Origin: Acidimicrobiaceae bacterium
GTDB lineage: Bacteria > Actinomycetota > Acidimicrobiia > Acidimicrobiales > Aldehydirespiratoraceae
Direction of reading: 5' to 3'
Assembly (NCBI GenBank): GCA_026708645.1
Contig: JAPOUM010000040.1
Location: 186,001-250,000, forward strand
Length of the DNA stretch: 64,000 nucleotides
Numbering within the stretch: the stretch's first letter is position 1; each line of letters opens with the position of its first letter. The notes under the pieces are model-generated. The model was given only the letters and a program-made list of their open reading frames with translations. It had not been told where the DNA came from and made no database searches. Below are positions 1 through 7,409 of this stretch, one piece after another. A program made the position numbers and the translations under genes.

Positions 1-569
1 GCCCCTTCTCCCGGTGGGAGTGAGGAGGCGTCGCTCTGGCTGCTGGTGAGTTCATGGATCTGGGTTTGGATCAGCTGCGCCAAGTTGAGAGGGTTGACAG
101 GCGCCCCCGACATGGCGACCTTCTCAGGGGAGTGCCCGCCAAGTTCAACGCTGCCGTTGACTATCAGCCAGCGCTCCGCCCAAACATCACGGTTGCTCGC
201 GCCGGCCAGGAACTTGTCGAGCTCCCCCGCAGCGACAGGATTGCCGGTGCCGTCGGCGTCGAGCTGTCTGGCTTTCACCTGAATAGCGACCCAACGCTTG
301 TCGCTGCGCCGCTGCGCCACAGCGTCGATCCCCACCCAGTCATGCACGGGCGCTCCAGGCAGCACTCGATGCTTGTCCGGCCAGTCCTGCCAACTCCAAC
401 AGTCAGCTACGTCAAGCTCACGGATATGAGGCAGGGCGCGAACCGTCACCTCTTCCAACCACTTCCCGTCGCTCTGGTCGCCGCTGGAGGTTCTGATCTT
501 GTCGTCTGCCTCCGTCAGCACAGGCAGCGCCCCGCGACTGGCGGGCGAGCCGGGGTAGAGGTCGGTCAT
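1..569 (-). CDS. Type ISP-like restriction/helicase protein, N-terminal nuclease part (runs off the left edge)
   Basis: Reading the minus strand from ATG at 569 gives 189 codons without a stop to the window edge, so only the N-terminus is visible. The segment around residues 68-150 looks like the Mrr-type PD-(D/E)XK domain found at the front of type ISP restriction-modification enzymes and related DEAD-box helicases: HDWVGIDAVAQ supplies the acidic residue, RWVAIQVKAR the Q-x-K pair, and ELDKFLAGAS then ERWLIVNG match the usual strand and helix that follow. In that family the helicase, methylase and target-recognition parts come later and would lie outside this window. AAGGACAG sits 7 nt before the start and supports it; an in-frame ATG lies 18 nt further upstream. 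A 13-base C tract lies 40 nt upstream. The domain call is by eye; the exact enzyme class is uncertain. Confidence 0.62.
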   Translation of the reverse strand, partial: MTDLYPGSPASRGALPVLTEADDKIRTSSGDQSDGKWLEEVTVRALPHIRELDVADCWSWQDWPDKHRVLPGAPVHDWVGIDAVAQRRSDKRWVAIQVKARQLDADGTGNPVAAGELDKFLAGASNRDVWAERWLIVNGSVELGGHSPEKVAMSGAPVNPLNLAQLIQTQIHELTSSQSDASSLPPGEG

Positions 570-608
570 GCAGCTCTGTCCTTGCATGCGGCAACGCTGG
601 AAGCGTCC

Positions 609-621
609 GGGGGGGGGGGGG
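609..621 (-). repeat. Homopolymer tract, 13 C on the minus strand
   Basis: An uninterrupted run of 13 identical bases lies 40-52 nt upstream of the ATG of the restriction/helicase gene and about 10 nt downstream of a TAATCT -10-like box, which would place it in the first bases of the transcript. Tracts of this length are prone to slippage in the cell and also in sequencing. Confidence 0.9.
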
Positions 622-804
622 CAGCGAGTGAGATTAGCGGAAGAGAGGCAGCGGTTGCTGCATGGTCGCTGCGGCATCCGGCGCGGGGTGTCCTCGCCGG
701 ACGCGACCGTGGACGCAGCGGGCGGCTCGGGCTTTCAGGGTGTCCTGCGGGTGGAGCAGCCTAATGCGGTGATTAGGCATTATTTCGATCAGCAATATCA
801 GGGG

Positions 805-833
805 TTGACATTGTTTGTGAACTGTGATATACA
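805..833 (+). promoter_or_regulatory. Sigma70-type promoter of the coiled-coil gene
   Basis: A perfect -35 TTGACA (805-810) is followed by 17 nt and a -10 TATACA (828-833). This is the best textbook promoter in the window. The motif TGTGA occurs three times over and around the -10 (816-820, 823-827, 835-839), which could be a repressor site. Transcription would start near 840, leaving a leader of about 110 nt. Confidence 0.65.
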
Positions 834-950
834 CTGTGAAAACCTTGATTAGCGCCTGATAGACTTTAAAATGCCATCGCAGGCCGGGCAGAACAGGCCA
901 GCCGAGTATTCGCTCCAGCGCCCTGCGGCACCCGACTCTGCGAGGTCCGA

Positions 951-1697
951 ATGTCCACCAACTCCACGACCCCGACGGTTCCGATGACAGAAGCCGCAAA
1001 CCCCGCTCCAAGACCCGCCGACGAAGTCCCCTCCGCTGCGGCGGCGACAGGCGGCGCCGCGACCCCGCCCGCTGCCGGGGCGGCATCCCTCATGGGGGCG
1101 CGGCCCGGCTGGAGCAATGAGGCGTGGTATCGATGGCTGGCCCGCTTGCTGGGCGCCGTGCTGGTGGCGGTGTTGGTGATCGCTTTCACGGCCACCAACA
1201 TGCGAGCCGGCGACGCCAACGACCGCCTTCGCAGCCTTGAAGGCACGATCAGCGACCGTTTCAACGCCGTGGAAGGCCGATTCGAGGGGATCGAACTCCG
1301 ATTTCAGGGGATCGAACGCCGATTCGAGGAAGTCGAACGCAGGCTCGACGCACTGGCCGAGCGCATCCACGGAGTCGAGACAAGTTTGACGGCTCAGATC
1401 AGCGCCGTGGATTCGAGGCTGACTGCTCAGATCCACGAGGTGGATTTGAAGCTGACAGAGAGGATCAACGACGCGGAGAAGAGGTTGACGGCTCAGATCA
1501 ATGACGTGGATTCGAGGCTGACGGCTCAGATCAATGACGTGGATTCGAGGTTGACGGCTCAGATCCATGATGCGGAAACGAGGCTGAGTTCGCAGAACGA
1601 CGAGCTCGCCAGGACGCTGGCCGCGCTGATCGCTGCTCTGGGGCTCACCGAAGAAGTGCAGGCGGCGCGCGCCGGCAATCTGGTGGTCCCCGGCTGA
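951..1697 (+). CDS. Single-pass membrane protein with long repetitive coiled coil
   Basis: The 248-residue product has an Ala/Pro-rich N-terminus, one membrane helix at about residues 62-82 (WLARLLGAVLVAVLVIAF), and then a long helical region. That region is built from repeats: first heptads of the form RFxGIE (about residues 103-125), then 11-residue units such as LTAQINDVDSR repeated from about 145 to 205. The 11-residue units are visible in the DNA as 33-bp tandem copies. Such hendecads make right-handed coiled coils in surface or structural proteins. I do not recognise the family. The start is the first ATG after the promoter and lacks an obvious ribosome site. It lies divergent from the restriction-like gene, which is the only contextual hint. 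Confidence 0.7.
   Translation: MSTNSTTPTVPMTEAANPAPRPADEVPSAAAATGGAATPPAAGAASLMGARPGWSNEAWYRWLARLLGAVLVAVLVIAFTATNMRAGDANDRLRSLEGTISDRFNAVEGRFEGIELRFQGIERRFEEVERRLDALAERIHGVETSLTAQISAVDSRLTAQIHEVDLKLTERINDAEKRLTAQINDVDSRLTAQINDVDSRLTAQIHDAETRLSSQNDELARTLAALIAALGLTEEVQAARAGNLVVPG
1384..1590 (+). repeat. 33-bp tandem repeats coding coiled-coil units
   Basis: About six imperfect 33-bp units with the core gacggctcagatcaatgacg and gtggattcgagg run head to tail here. Two adjacent units near 1490-1560 are almost identical, which suggests recent copy-number change. Confidence 0.75.
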
Positions 1698-1759
1698 CTC
1701 CGGTCGACCCGAGCTGACCTCGGGACGATCTCGGACGGCCTCTGAGCCTCAGACGCTCG

Positions 1760-4192
1760 TCAGGGCTGATCCCCGCCGGTGTTGCCGGCATCGCGGTCGA
1801 GGGCGTCGGCGAGCGCCCTCCAGACCCGCTGCGGGGTGAAAGGCATGTCCAGGTGCTCGACCCCTGCTTGAGCCAGAGCGTCGAGCACGGCGCTTTGGAC
1901 GGCCGGCGTGGATCCGATGGTTCCCGACTCGCCGATGCCTTTGGCGCCGAGCGGGTTCAGTGGGGTGGGAGTCTCGGTGTGAGCGGTCTCGAAGCGCGGC
2001 AGTTCCGATGCCGCGGGGATGGCGTAGTCGGCGAAGTTGGTGTTGCGCGGATTGCCCTCGGCGTCGAAAGTCGAATGCTCGTACAGGGCCTGCGCGACGC
2101 CTGAGGCCACGCCGCCGTGAACTTGGCCCTGCACCAGCAGAGGATTGAGGATGCGTCCGCAGTCGTCCACAGCGATGTGTCTCAGCAGCCGGGTCTCGCC
2201 GGTCTCAGCGTCGATCTCCACCACTGAGACGTGCGCGCCGAAGGGATAACTCGACTCGCCCTGGTCGAAGTCGGCAGCGCATTCCAGGCCTCCCGGCTCG
2301 ACCCCTTCGGGCAGGTCGTCGGGGCCGGCTGCCGCGGCTGCGGCCAGCTCGGCCCAAGACAGCCTCGACGCAGGCACGCCGGCCACCGCCAGACCCCCCG
2401 GCGCCATCACGATGTCGTCGCCGTCGGCTTCCAGCAGTGCGGCCGCCAGGCGCTTGGCCTTGTCGACGACCTCCCGCGCGGCGGTGAGCACCGCGCTGCC
2501 GGCGAGCTGCAAAGATCGCGACCCCACCGTGCCGATGCCGCGGGGGACTTCGCCGGTGTCGCCGTCGATTACCCGCACCTGATCGGCGGGCACGCCCATC
2601 ACCTCTTGCAGGATCTGCGAGAACGCGGTGGCGTGGCCTTGGCCGTGCGATGCGGTGCCCACCCGCGCCGTGACCGTGCCGTCGAGTTCGACGGTGACGG
2701 ATCCGAACTCGTTGTGGAGGTTCATGGCGGTGATCTCCACATAGCTGGAGACGCCGACTCCCAGCAGTCTGGCGTCGCCGCCGGAGCGGCGTTGCGCCTG
2801 CTCGGCGCGAAGCTCCGCATAGCCGGCCTTCTCCAGAGCCAGATCCAGAGCCCTGACATAGTCGCCGCAGTCCATGTTGGCGCCCGTCGGGGTGCGGAAC
2901 GGGAAGTCGCCGGGCACGAGCAGGTTGCGTCGCCGCAGTTCGGCGGGATCCATCCCCAGCGCGGCGGCGGCGCGGTCGACGATGCGTTCCAGCGTCACCG
3001 TCGCCTCGGGACGCCCCGCGCCGCGGAACGCCGCCAAGGGAGTGAGGTTGGTGACAGCCGACACCGCCTCGTAGTCGACCGCCGGAATGCGGTAAGGCCC
3101 GGTGGCCATCATCATCGTGATGAACGGCAGGATTCCGCCGATTCCCGGATAAGCGCCTGAGTTGGAGACCGCTCTGACCTTGAGCCAACAGAAATCGCCT
3201 TCGGTGGTGACGCCGAGTTCCGCGTCATGCACCACGTCGCGTGCCTGCACCATGTTGACGAGGTTCTCGCTGCGAGTCTCCGCCCATTTGACAGGCTTTG
3301 CCAGAGCGCGCGCCAGCCACGCCACCACCAGGAACTCCGGGTAGACGGCGGCTTTGGCGCCGAAGCCGCCTCCCACCGCGGGGGCTATCACCCGCACCTC
3401 GTCCTCGGCCATGGCGAGCGCTTCGCAGACCTTGGCGCGCACCTCGTGCGGACGCTGCGTGCTGCACCACAGCGTCAGAGCGGGATCGCTCGGCGCGGCG
3501 GGGCCCTCATCCGCCCCGGCGCCGCCCGCCGCCGCGCCGGGGCCTACGGGCGTGCAGCCAGATGCTGCTGAGGCCGATGCAGGGACCGCGAGGAACGTCG
3601 AAGGCTCGATCGGCGCCGCAGCCATGCGATGGTTGACGAAGCGGCCGCTCACCACGAGGTCGTGGCCGGTCAGTGCGCCGGCCTCGGCTCTGACGGAGAA
3701 CTCCGCCGCCTTGTTGGATCCGTGCGCTTCGATCACCACCGGCGCGCCGGGCTTCAAAGCTTCGAACGGGTCGACCACCGCCGGCAGCGGCTGATAGTCG
3801 ACCTGCACCAGTTCGGCCGCGTCAAGCGCCGCCGCCTGAGAGTCAGCGACAACCACCGCGATGGGGTCGCCCACATAGCGAGCCTTGTCGGCCAGAGGCA
3901 GCCGTGCCAGTTCCGCCGGCAGCCTCGGGAACAGCCGCTGTGCGCCGATAGGCAGATCTTCGGCGCTCCAGACGCCGGCGACACCGGGTGCCGCACGCGC
4001 CGCGTCGCATTCGACCGCATCGAGCCGGGCGTGAGCCATCACGGAGCGCACGAACACGGCGTGCAGCGTCGCCGGCGGGGTCATGTCGCCCACGAACTCG
4101 GCGGCGCCGGTGAGCAGATCAGGATCTTCGCGCCTCAGCACGGCGTTGCCCAGGAACGAGCCGGATGGCATGGATGTCATGGTCCGTGGCAT
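1760..4192 (-). CDS. Molybdenum hydroxylase (xanthine dehydrogenase/CoxL family) large subunit
   Basis: The 810-residue product is the molybdopterin-binding subunit of a xanthine oxidase-type enzyme, which oxidises a carbon centre using water. An N-terminal aldehyde oxidase a/b hammerhead domain (about 25-145) precedes the large Moco-binding part. GGGFGAK at about 274-280 and AFRGAGR at about 388-394 are cofactor-contacting motifs, and GIGESG near 752-757 carries the catalytic glutamate. AFRGAGR matches the form II CoxL-like motif AYRGAGR, not the AYxCSFR of true CO dehydrogenase, so the substrate is unknown. An Ala/Gly-rich insert lies at about 203-235. The start was chosen because AAGGAG sits 7 nt before the ATG at 4192; a longer reading frame upstream would overlap ispE. 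No FAD or iron-sulphur subunit gene is adjacent, but the maturation genes lie at 15.6-20.6 kb. Confidence 0.88.
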   Translation of the reverse strand: MPRTMTSMPSGSFLGNAVLRREDPDLLTGAAEFVGDMTPPATLHAVFVRSVMAHARLDAVECDAARAAPGVAGVWSAEDLPIGAQRLFPRLPAELARLPLADKARYVGDPIAVVVADSQAAALDAAELVQVDYQPLPAVVDPFEALKPGAPVVIEAHGSNKAAEFSVRAEAGALTGHDLVVSGRFVNHRMAAAPIEPSTFLAVPASASAASGCTPVGPGAAAGGAGADEGPAAPSDPALTLWCSTQRPHEVRAKVCEALAMAEDEVRVIAPAVGGGFGAKAAVYPEFLVVAWLARALAKPVKWAETRSENLVNMVQARDVVHDAELGVTTEGDFCWLKVRAVSNSGAYPGIGGILPFITMMMATGPYRIPAVDYEAVSAVTNLTPLAAFRGAGRPEATVTLERIVDRAAAALGMDPAELRRRNLLVPGDFPFRTPTGANMDCGDYVRALDLALEKAGYAELRAEQAQRRSGGDARLLGVGVSSYVEITAMNLHNEFGSVTVELDGTVTARVGTASHGQGHATAFSQILQEVMGVPADQVRVIDGDTGEVPRGIGTVGSRSLQLAGSAVLTAAREVVDKAKRLAAALLEADGDDIVMAPGGLAVAGVPASRLSWAELAAAAAAGPDDLPEGVEPGGLECAADFDQGESSYPFGAHVSVVEIDAETGETRLLRHIAVDDCGRILNPLLVQGQVHGGVASGVAQALYEHSTFDAEGNPRNTNFADYAIPAASELPRFETAHTETPTPLNPLGAKGIGESGTIGSTPAVQSAVLDALAQAGVEHLDMPFTPQRVWRALADALDRDAGNTGGDQP

Positions 4193-4319
4193 GGTCGACT
4201 CCTTAGCGTCGTTCGGTTGGTCGGTTGGGGAGAGGGGCTTGTTCGTGGCTGCCGGCCGTTGTTTGCCAGAGTTCGGGCCGTGACTTGTGCCGCGGGCGCT
4301 CCGATGCCGGCGTGAGAGC

Positions 4320-5156
4320 ATGAAGTCAGGGCACGAAACTGAGACTGTAGCTTTTGTGACTGTGGCAGCCGGAAAGGCTCGATCGTCCGCGTTCGATTGG
4401 TTCGCGCCCGCGAAGCTGACTCTCAGCTTGCGGATCGTCGGAGTCCGCGACGACGGCAATCATCTGATCGAGGCCGAGATGGTGACTCTCGACTTCGGCG
4501 ACAGGCTCGAAATTCGGGAACGGCACGGCAACAAGACGATGCGTCGTCAGCACGAAGCGCTGATGCTCGACGCCGCCGGACGGGAGCTCCGTGACTTGGC
4601 GCCGCCGGGCGAGAATCTGGTGGAGCGTGCGCTGGCAATGGCCGAGCAGTTGACCGGCCGTCGGGCTGACGCGACGGTCCACAAGCAGATCCCGGCGGGG
4701 GCGGGACTGGGCGGCGGCTCAGCCGATGCGGCCGCGGTGCTCCGCTGGGCCGGGATCACCGACCCGCTGACAGCGGTGACGCTGGGGGCTGATGTGGCTT
4801 TTTGTCTGGTGGGCGGCCGAGCCCGGGTGAGGGGAATCGGCGAGATCATCGAGCCGCTCGAATACGTCTGTGAGCATTACACGCTGCAACTCTCGCCGCT
4901 GCACTGCGTGACCGGAGCGGTCTATGAAGCGTGGGACCAGATGGGCGGCCCGGCCGGCGAGCACGGCAACGACCTCGAGTCGGCGGCTCTGTGGGTGTCG
5001 CCCGAGCTGGCGCAATGGCGCGACGAGCTCGGCGACTCGACCGGCCTGACCCCGAGGCTCGCAGGAAGCGGCAGCACCTGGTTCGTGGCGGGGGCGCACC
5101 CGGGTCCGGGGCGTGTGGTGGCGGCGACCACTCCGGCGCCCAGCGGCGGCGCCTGA
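4320..5156 (+). CDS. ispE: 4-diphosphocytidyl-2-C-methyl-D-erythritol kinase
   Basis: This GHMP-family kinase phosphorylates CDP-methylerythritol in the non-mevalonate isoprenoid pathway, in the cytoplasm. The product is 278 residues, normal for the family. The substrate-binding lysine is in FAPAKLTLSL near the N-terminus, the ATP-binding glycine-rich loop is PAGAGLGGGSADAA, the catalytic aspartate is in GADVAFCL, and the third GHMP motif is LAGSGSTWFV. The start at ATG 4320 gives a normal N-terminus; an alternative ATG lies at 4287, and the ribosome site is weak in both cases. It is transcribed away from the molybdenum hydroxylase gene. Two other enzymes of the pathway, dxr and ispG, are at 49.4-53.4 kb. 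Confidence 0.9.
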   Translation: MKSGHETETVAFVTVAAGKARSSAFDWFAPAKLTLSLRIVGVRDDGNHLIEAEMVTLDFGDRLEIRERHGNKTMRRQHEALMLDAAGRELRDLAPPGENLVERALAMAEQLTGRRADATVHKQIPAGAGLGGGSADAAAVLRWAGITDPLTAVTLGADVAFCLVGGRARVRGIGEIIEPLEYVCEHYTLQLSPLHCVTGAVYEAWDQMGGPAGEHGNDLESAALWVSPELAQWRDELGDSTGLTPRLAGSGSTWFVAGAHPGPGRVVAATTPAPSGGA

Positions 5157-5277
5157 GCCGCCGGACGAAGCGACCGCTGCGATGACACCGCGCCATACCG
5201 AGCGAGCGGAGGACGGGCGAGGCTGAGCGGACCGTGAGGGCCGTCGGCGCTCGGGATGCAGCGGCCCGGGTGCGGCC

Positions 5278-5370
5278 CTACTTGCGACGCTGATGGCGGG
5301 TACGCCGGAGCATCTTCTTGTGCTTCTTCTTGCGCATGCGCTTGCGGCGTTTTTTGACCAGCGATCCCAC
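5278..5370 (-). CDS. Small ribosomal protein bS22-type peptide (AURKAIP1/COX24 domain)
   Basis: The minus strand from GTG at 5370 encodes 30 residues starting MGSLVKKRRKRMRKKKHKKM and ending RRTRHQRRK. This very basic sequence matches the short AURKAIP1/COX24-type peptide of actinobacteria, known in mycobacteria as bS22, which binds the small ribosomal subunit near the decoding centre. It is far below normal gene-finder length limits and would usually be missed. It lies between ispE and tRNA-Gln, on the opposite strand. Confidence 0.9.
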   Translation of the reverse strand: MGSLVKKRRKRMRKKKHKKMLRRTRHQRRK

Positions 5371-5502
5371 GAAGGGACGAGCCTAGCGAGACATGAGCGT
5401 CGCGCGTCGCGCTCCTCGCGTAGCGTTCCTCTCGCCGGCACGCCGCTGCGTTTATGCAGCGAGCGCTAGTGTGAGGGTGCCGCGCCGCGTTCCCAGCGGC
5501 GA

Positions 5503-5575
5503 TGGCCGGTAGTTCAATTGGCAGAACGTCGGACTTTGGCTCCGGATGTTGCAGGTTCGAGTCCTGCCCGGCCAG
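5503..5575 (+). tRNA. tRNA-Gln (anticodon UUG)
   Basis: A full cloverleaf can be drawn: acceptor TGGCCGG/CCGGCCA, anticodon stem 5529-5533/5541-5545 with loop CTTTGGC giving anticodon TTG, and T arm GCAGG-TTCGAGT-CCTGC. The CCA end is not encoded. The 5' U is typical for bacterial tRNA-Gln. Confidence 0.95.
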
Positions 5576-5617
5576 CAGTGAAGCGGTGATCTCTCACCCG
5601 TCTGAGCCTGCTCTAAG

Positions 5618-5665
5618 ATGCCCGACGCCATGACTCAGCAGACCACCGAAGCAGGCGGGCGATGA
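5618..5665 (+). CDS. Possible leader peptide overlapping the prs start
   Basis: A 15-residue reading frame (ATG 5618, or 11 residues from ATG 5630) ends in a TGA that overlaps the prs ATG as ATGA. A TAAGAT -10-like box at 5614-5619 would start transcription close to ATG 5630. The arrangement would couple prs translation to that of the peptide. It may equally be chance. Confidence 0.3.
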   Translation: MPDAMTQQTTEAGGR

Positions 5666-6639
5666 AGCAGCAGACCAACAAGGAGCTCCGCATCGTGGCG
5701 GGGCGCTCCAGCGACGCGTTCGCTGCCAGCGTGTGCGCCGAACTCGGCGTGCAGCTCGACAAGACCGACATCGAGAACTTCGCCAACGGCGAGGTGCACG
5801 TGCGCTACGCCCATTCGATCCGAGGCTGCGACGCTTTCATAATCGGAACGCACGCCGAGTGGGAGGGAGGCTCCATCAACGACGCCATCGTCGAGCAGCT
5901 GGTGATGGTCGACGCCGCCAAGCGAGCCTCCGCCAAGCGCATCACCGTGGTCGCGCCGTTCTACGGTTACGCCCGCCAGGATCGCAAAGCCTCAGGCCGC
6001 GAGCCGATCTCGGCGCGGCTGCTGGCTGACATGTTCCGCGCGGCCGGCGCCACAAGGCTGCTTTCGGTGGATCTGCACTCCGGCCAGATTCAGGGATTCT
6101 TCGACGGGCCGGTGGACCATCTCACGGCCATGCCGGTGCTGCTGGAGTTCCTGCAGTCGCTGGAAGCCGACGACCTGGTGATCGTGTCTCCCGACGCGGG
6201 ACGCGTCAAGGTGGCCGAGCGCTACACCAACCTGCTGCACGCGGATCTGGCGATCGTCCACAAACGCCGCGAGAACAGCAACGAAGTGTCGGCCAAGGTG
6301 ATCGTCGGCGACGTCGATGGCCGCACTTGCGTGATCGTCGACGACATGATCGACACAGGCGGCACCATCGTGGCCGCCGCTGAGCTGCTCGCCGCCAACG
6401 GCGCCAGCCGGGTGATCGCCGCCACCACCCACGCGGTGTTCTCCGGCCCGGCCGTCGAGCGTCTCAGGAACTCGGCCATCGACATGGTGGTCTGCACCGA
6501 CACTCTGCCTCTCACCAAGAGGAAGCTGTTCGAGAAGCTGCAGGTCGTGTCCGTGGCGCCCATCGTGGCCCAAGCGATCTCGGCGGTCTTCGAGGACACT
6601 TCGGTTAGCGAGATATTCGGCGGCGAGAACCTGGTGTGA
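5662..6639 (+). CDS. prs: Ribose-phosphate pyrophosphokinase
   Basis: The 325-residue enzyme makes PRPP from ribose 5-phosphate and ATP for nucleotide, histidine and tryptophan synthesis. The family hallmarks are present: the ATP-binding stretch YARQDRKASGREPISARLL near residue 100, the flexible catalytic loop HKRRENSNEV near 200, and the PRPP-binding motif CVIVDDMIDTGGT near 222-234. The start at ATG 5662 has an AGGCGGGCG sequence just upstream. In many actinobacteria glmU precedes prs and rplY follows it; here rplY follows, but glmU is replaced by a tRNA and the bS22 peptide. Confidence 0.95.
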   Translation: MKQQTNKELRIVAGRSSDAFAASVCAELGVQLDKTDIENFANGEVHVRYAHSIRGCDAFIIGTHAEWEGGSINDAIVEQLVMVDAAKRASAKRITVVAPFYGYARQDRKASGREPISARLLADMFRAAGATRLLSVDLHSGQIQGFFDGPVDHLTAMPVLLEFLQSLEADDLVIVSPDAGRVKVAERYTNLLHADLAIVHKRRENSNEVSAKVIVGDVDGRTCVIVDDMIDTGGTIVAAAELLAANGASRVIAATTHAVFSGPAVERLRNSAIDMVVCTDTLPLTKRKLFEKLQVVSVAPIVAQAISAVFEDTSVSEIFGGENLV

Positions 6640-6708
6640 AACTCCCCTGAGCCGCTCGGGCCCGACTCGGCCCCGGCGCCGCGCGGGAGGAATCGCCCGT
6701 CGCGGCAG

Positions 6709-6714
6709 TAGCCT
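6709..6714 (+). promoter_or_regulatory. -10 box TAGCCT of rplY
   Basis: TAGCCT ends 7 nt before the rplY ATG and no Shine-Dalgarno sequence is visible, so the message would be leaderless. Confidence 0.5.
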
Positions 6715-6721
6715 CGACGCA

Positions 6722-7393
6722 ATGGCGACGAACTTGGTGAAAGCCGACACAGGACGTGAGCGAGGCACGCGGCCCAGCCGGCGGCTGCGGCGTGGCGGAC
6801 GCGTCCCGGCAGTGGTCTACGGCCTGGGGTCGGCGTCCGAGACAGTGTCGGTGGACCAGGCCGACCTGCGGCTCGCGCTCAACACCGAAGCCGGGCTCAA
6901 CGCTCTGATAACGCTCGACCTCGACAGCGGCCGGCAGCTGTCCATCATCAAGGACTTGCAGCGTCACCCGGTGCGCCGCGAGGTGCTGCACGTCGATTTC
7001 CTGCGCATCGACCCGGATCACGAAGTCGAGGTGGAGGTGCCGCTGGTGCTCACCGGCGAAGCCAAGAAGGTCACCCAGGCCAACGGCATGATCGACCAAG
7101 TGATGCACCGCCTGCCGGTGCTCGCCAAGCCCGGCGACATCCCCACCGAAGTCACCGCCGACGTGACCGACTTGGAGGTCGGGTCGTCGCTGCGGGTGAG
7201 CGACATCGAGCTTCCCTCCGGGGTCGCCCCGGCGGGCGATCCCGACGCCACTTTCGCGGTGGGCCTCATCACCCGCTCCACCAAGGAGTTCCTGCGCCAG
7301 CAGAAGGCCGAGGAGGAGGGCGCCGAGGCACTCATCGTCATGGGCGAAGCCGCGGCGGGCGAAGAGGCGGCTGCCGACACAGACGAGTCCTGA
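6722..7393 (+). CDS. rplY: Large ribosomal subunit protein bL25 (CTC/TL5 type)
   Basis: The 223-residue product is a two-domain bL25 that binds 5S rRNA. The N-terminal 5S-binding domain (about 1-95) contains RGTRPSRRLRRGGRVPAVVYG and the VLHVDFLRID strand; the C-terminal TL5 beta domain follows (about 96-190) with DLEVGSSLRVSDIELPSGV. An acidic, Ala-rich tail ends the protein. It sits between prs and pth as in other actinobacteria. The start fits the TAGCCT box just upstream. Confidence 0.93.
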   Translation: MATNLVKADTGRERGTRPSRRLRRGGRVPAVVYGLGSASETVSVDQADLRLALNTEAGLNALITLDLDSGRQLSIIKDLQRHPVRREVLHVDFLRIDPDHEVEVEVPLVLTGEAKKVTQANGMIDQVMHRLPVLAKPGDIPTEVTADVTDLEVGSSLRVSDIELPSGVAPAGDPDATFAVGLITRSTKEFLRQQKAEEEGAEALIVMGEAAAGEEAAADTDES

Positions 7394-7409
7394 GACCGGC
7401 CGGCGGGCC

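Larger units (their letters stand above)
570..950. other. 381-bp divergent intergenic region
   Basis: This gap separates the minus-strand nuclease gene from the plus-strand coiled-coil gene. It holds a run of 13 G (609-621, C on the minus strand), a minus-strand TAATCT box (631-636) just upstream of that run, and a strong plus-strand promoter (805-833) overlapped by repeated TGTGA sequences. The stretch near 770-850 is clearly more AT-rich than its surroundings. I see no convincing coding sequence in it. Confidence 0.6.

Noticed and set aside
54..764. Plus-strand frame of 236 codons at the left edge
   Set aside because: It is the antisense of the nuclease gene read on the minus strand, which has protein family motifs and a ribosome site; the plus frame has neither.
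1384..1590. CRISPR array
   Set aside because: The 33-bp units are contiguous with no spacers and encode coiled-coil protein in frame. No CRISPR-like array was found anywhere in the window.
4193..4459. Longer N-terminus for the molybdenum hydroxylase
   Set aside because: It would overlap ispE on the other strand, has atypical composition, and AAGGAG points to ATG 4192.
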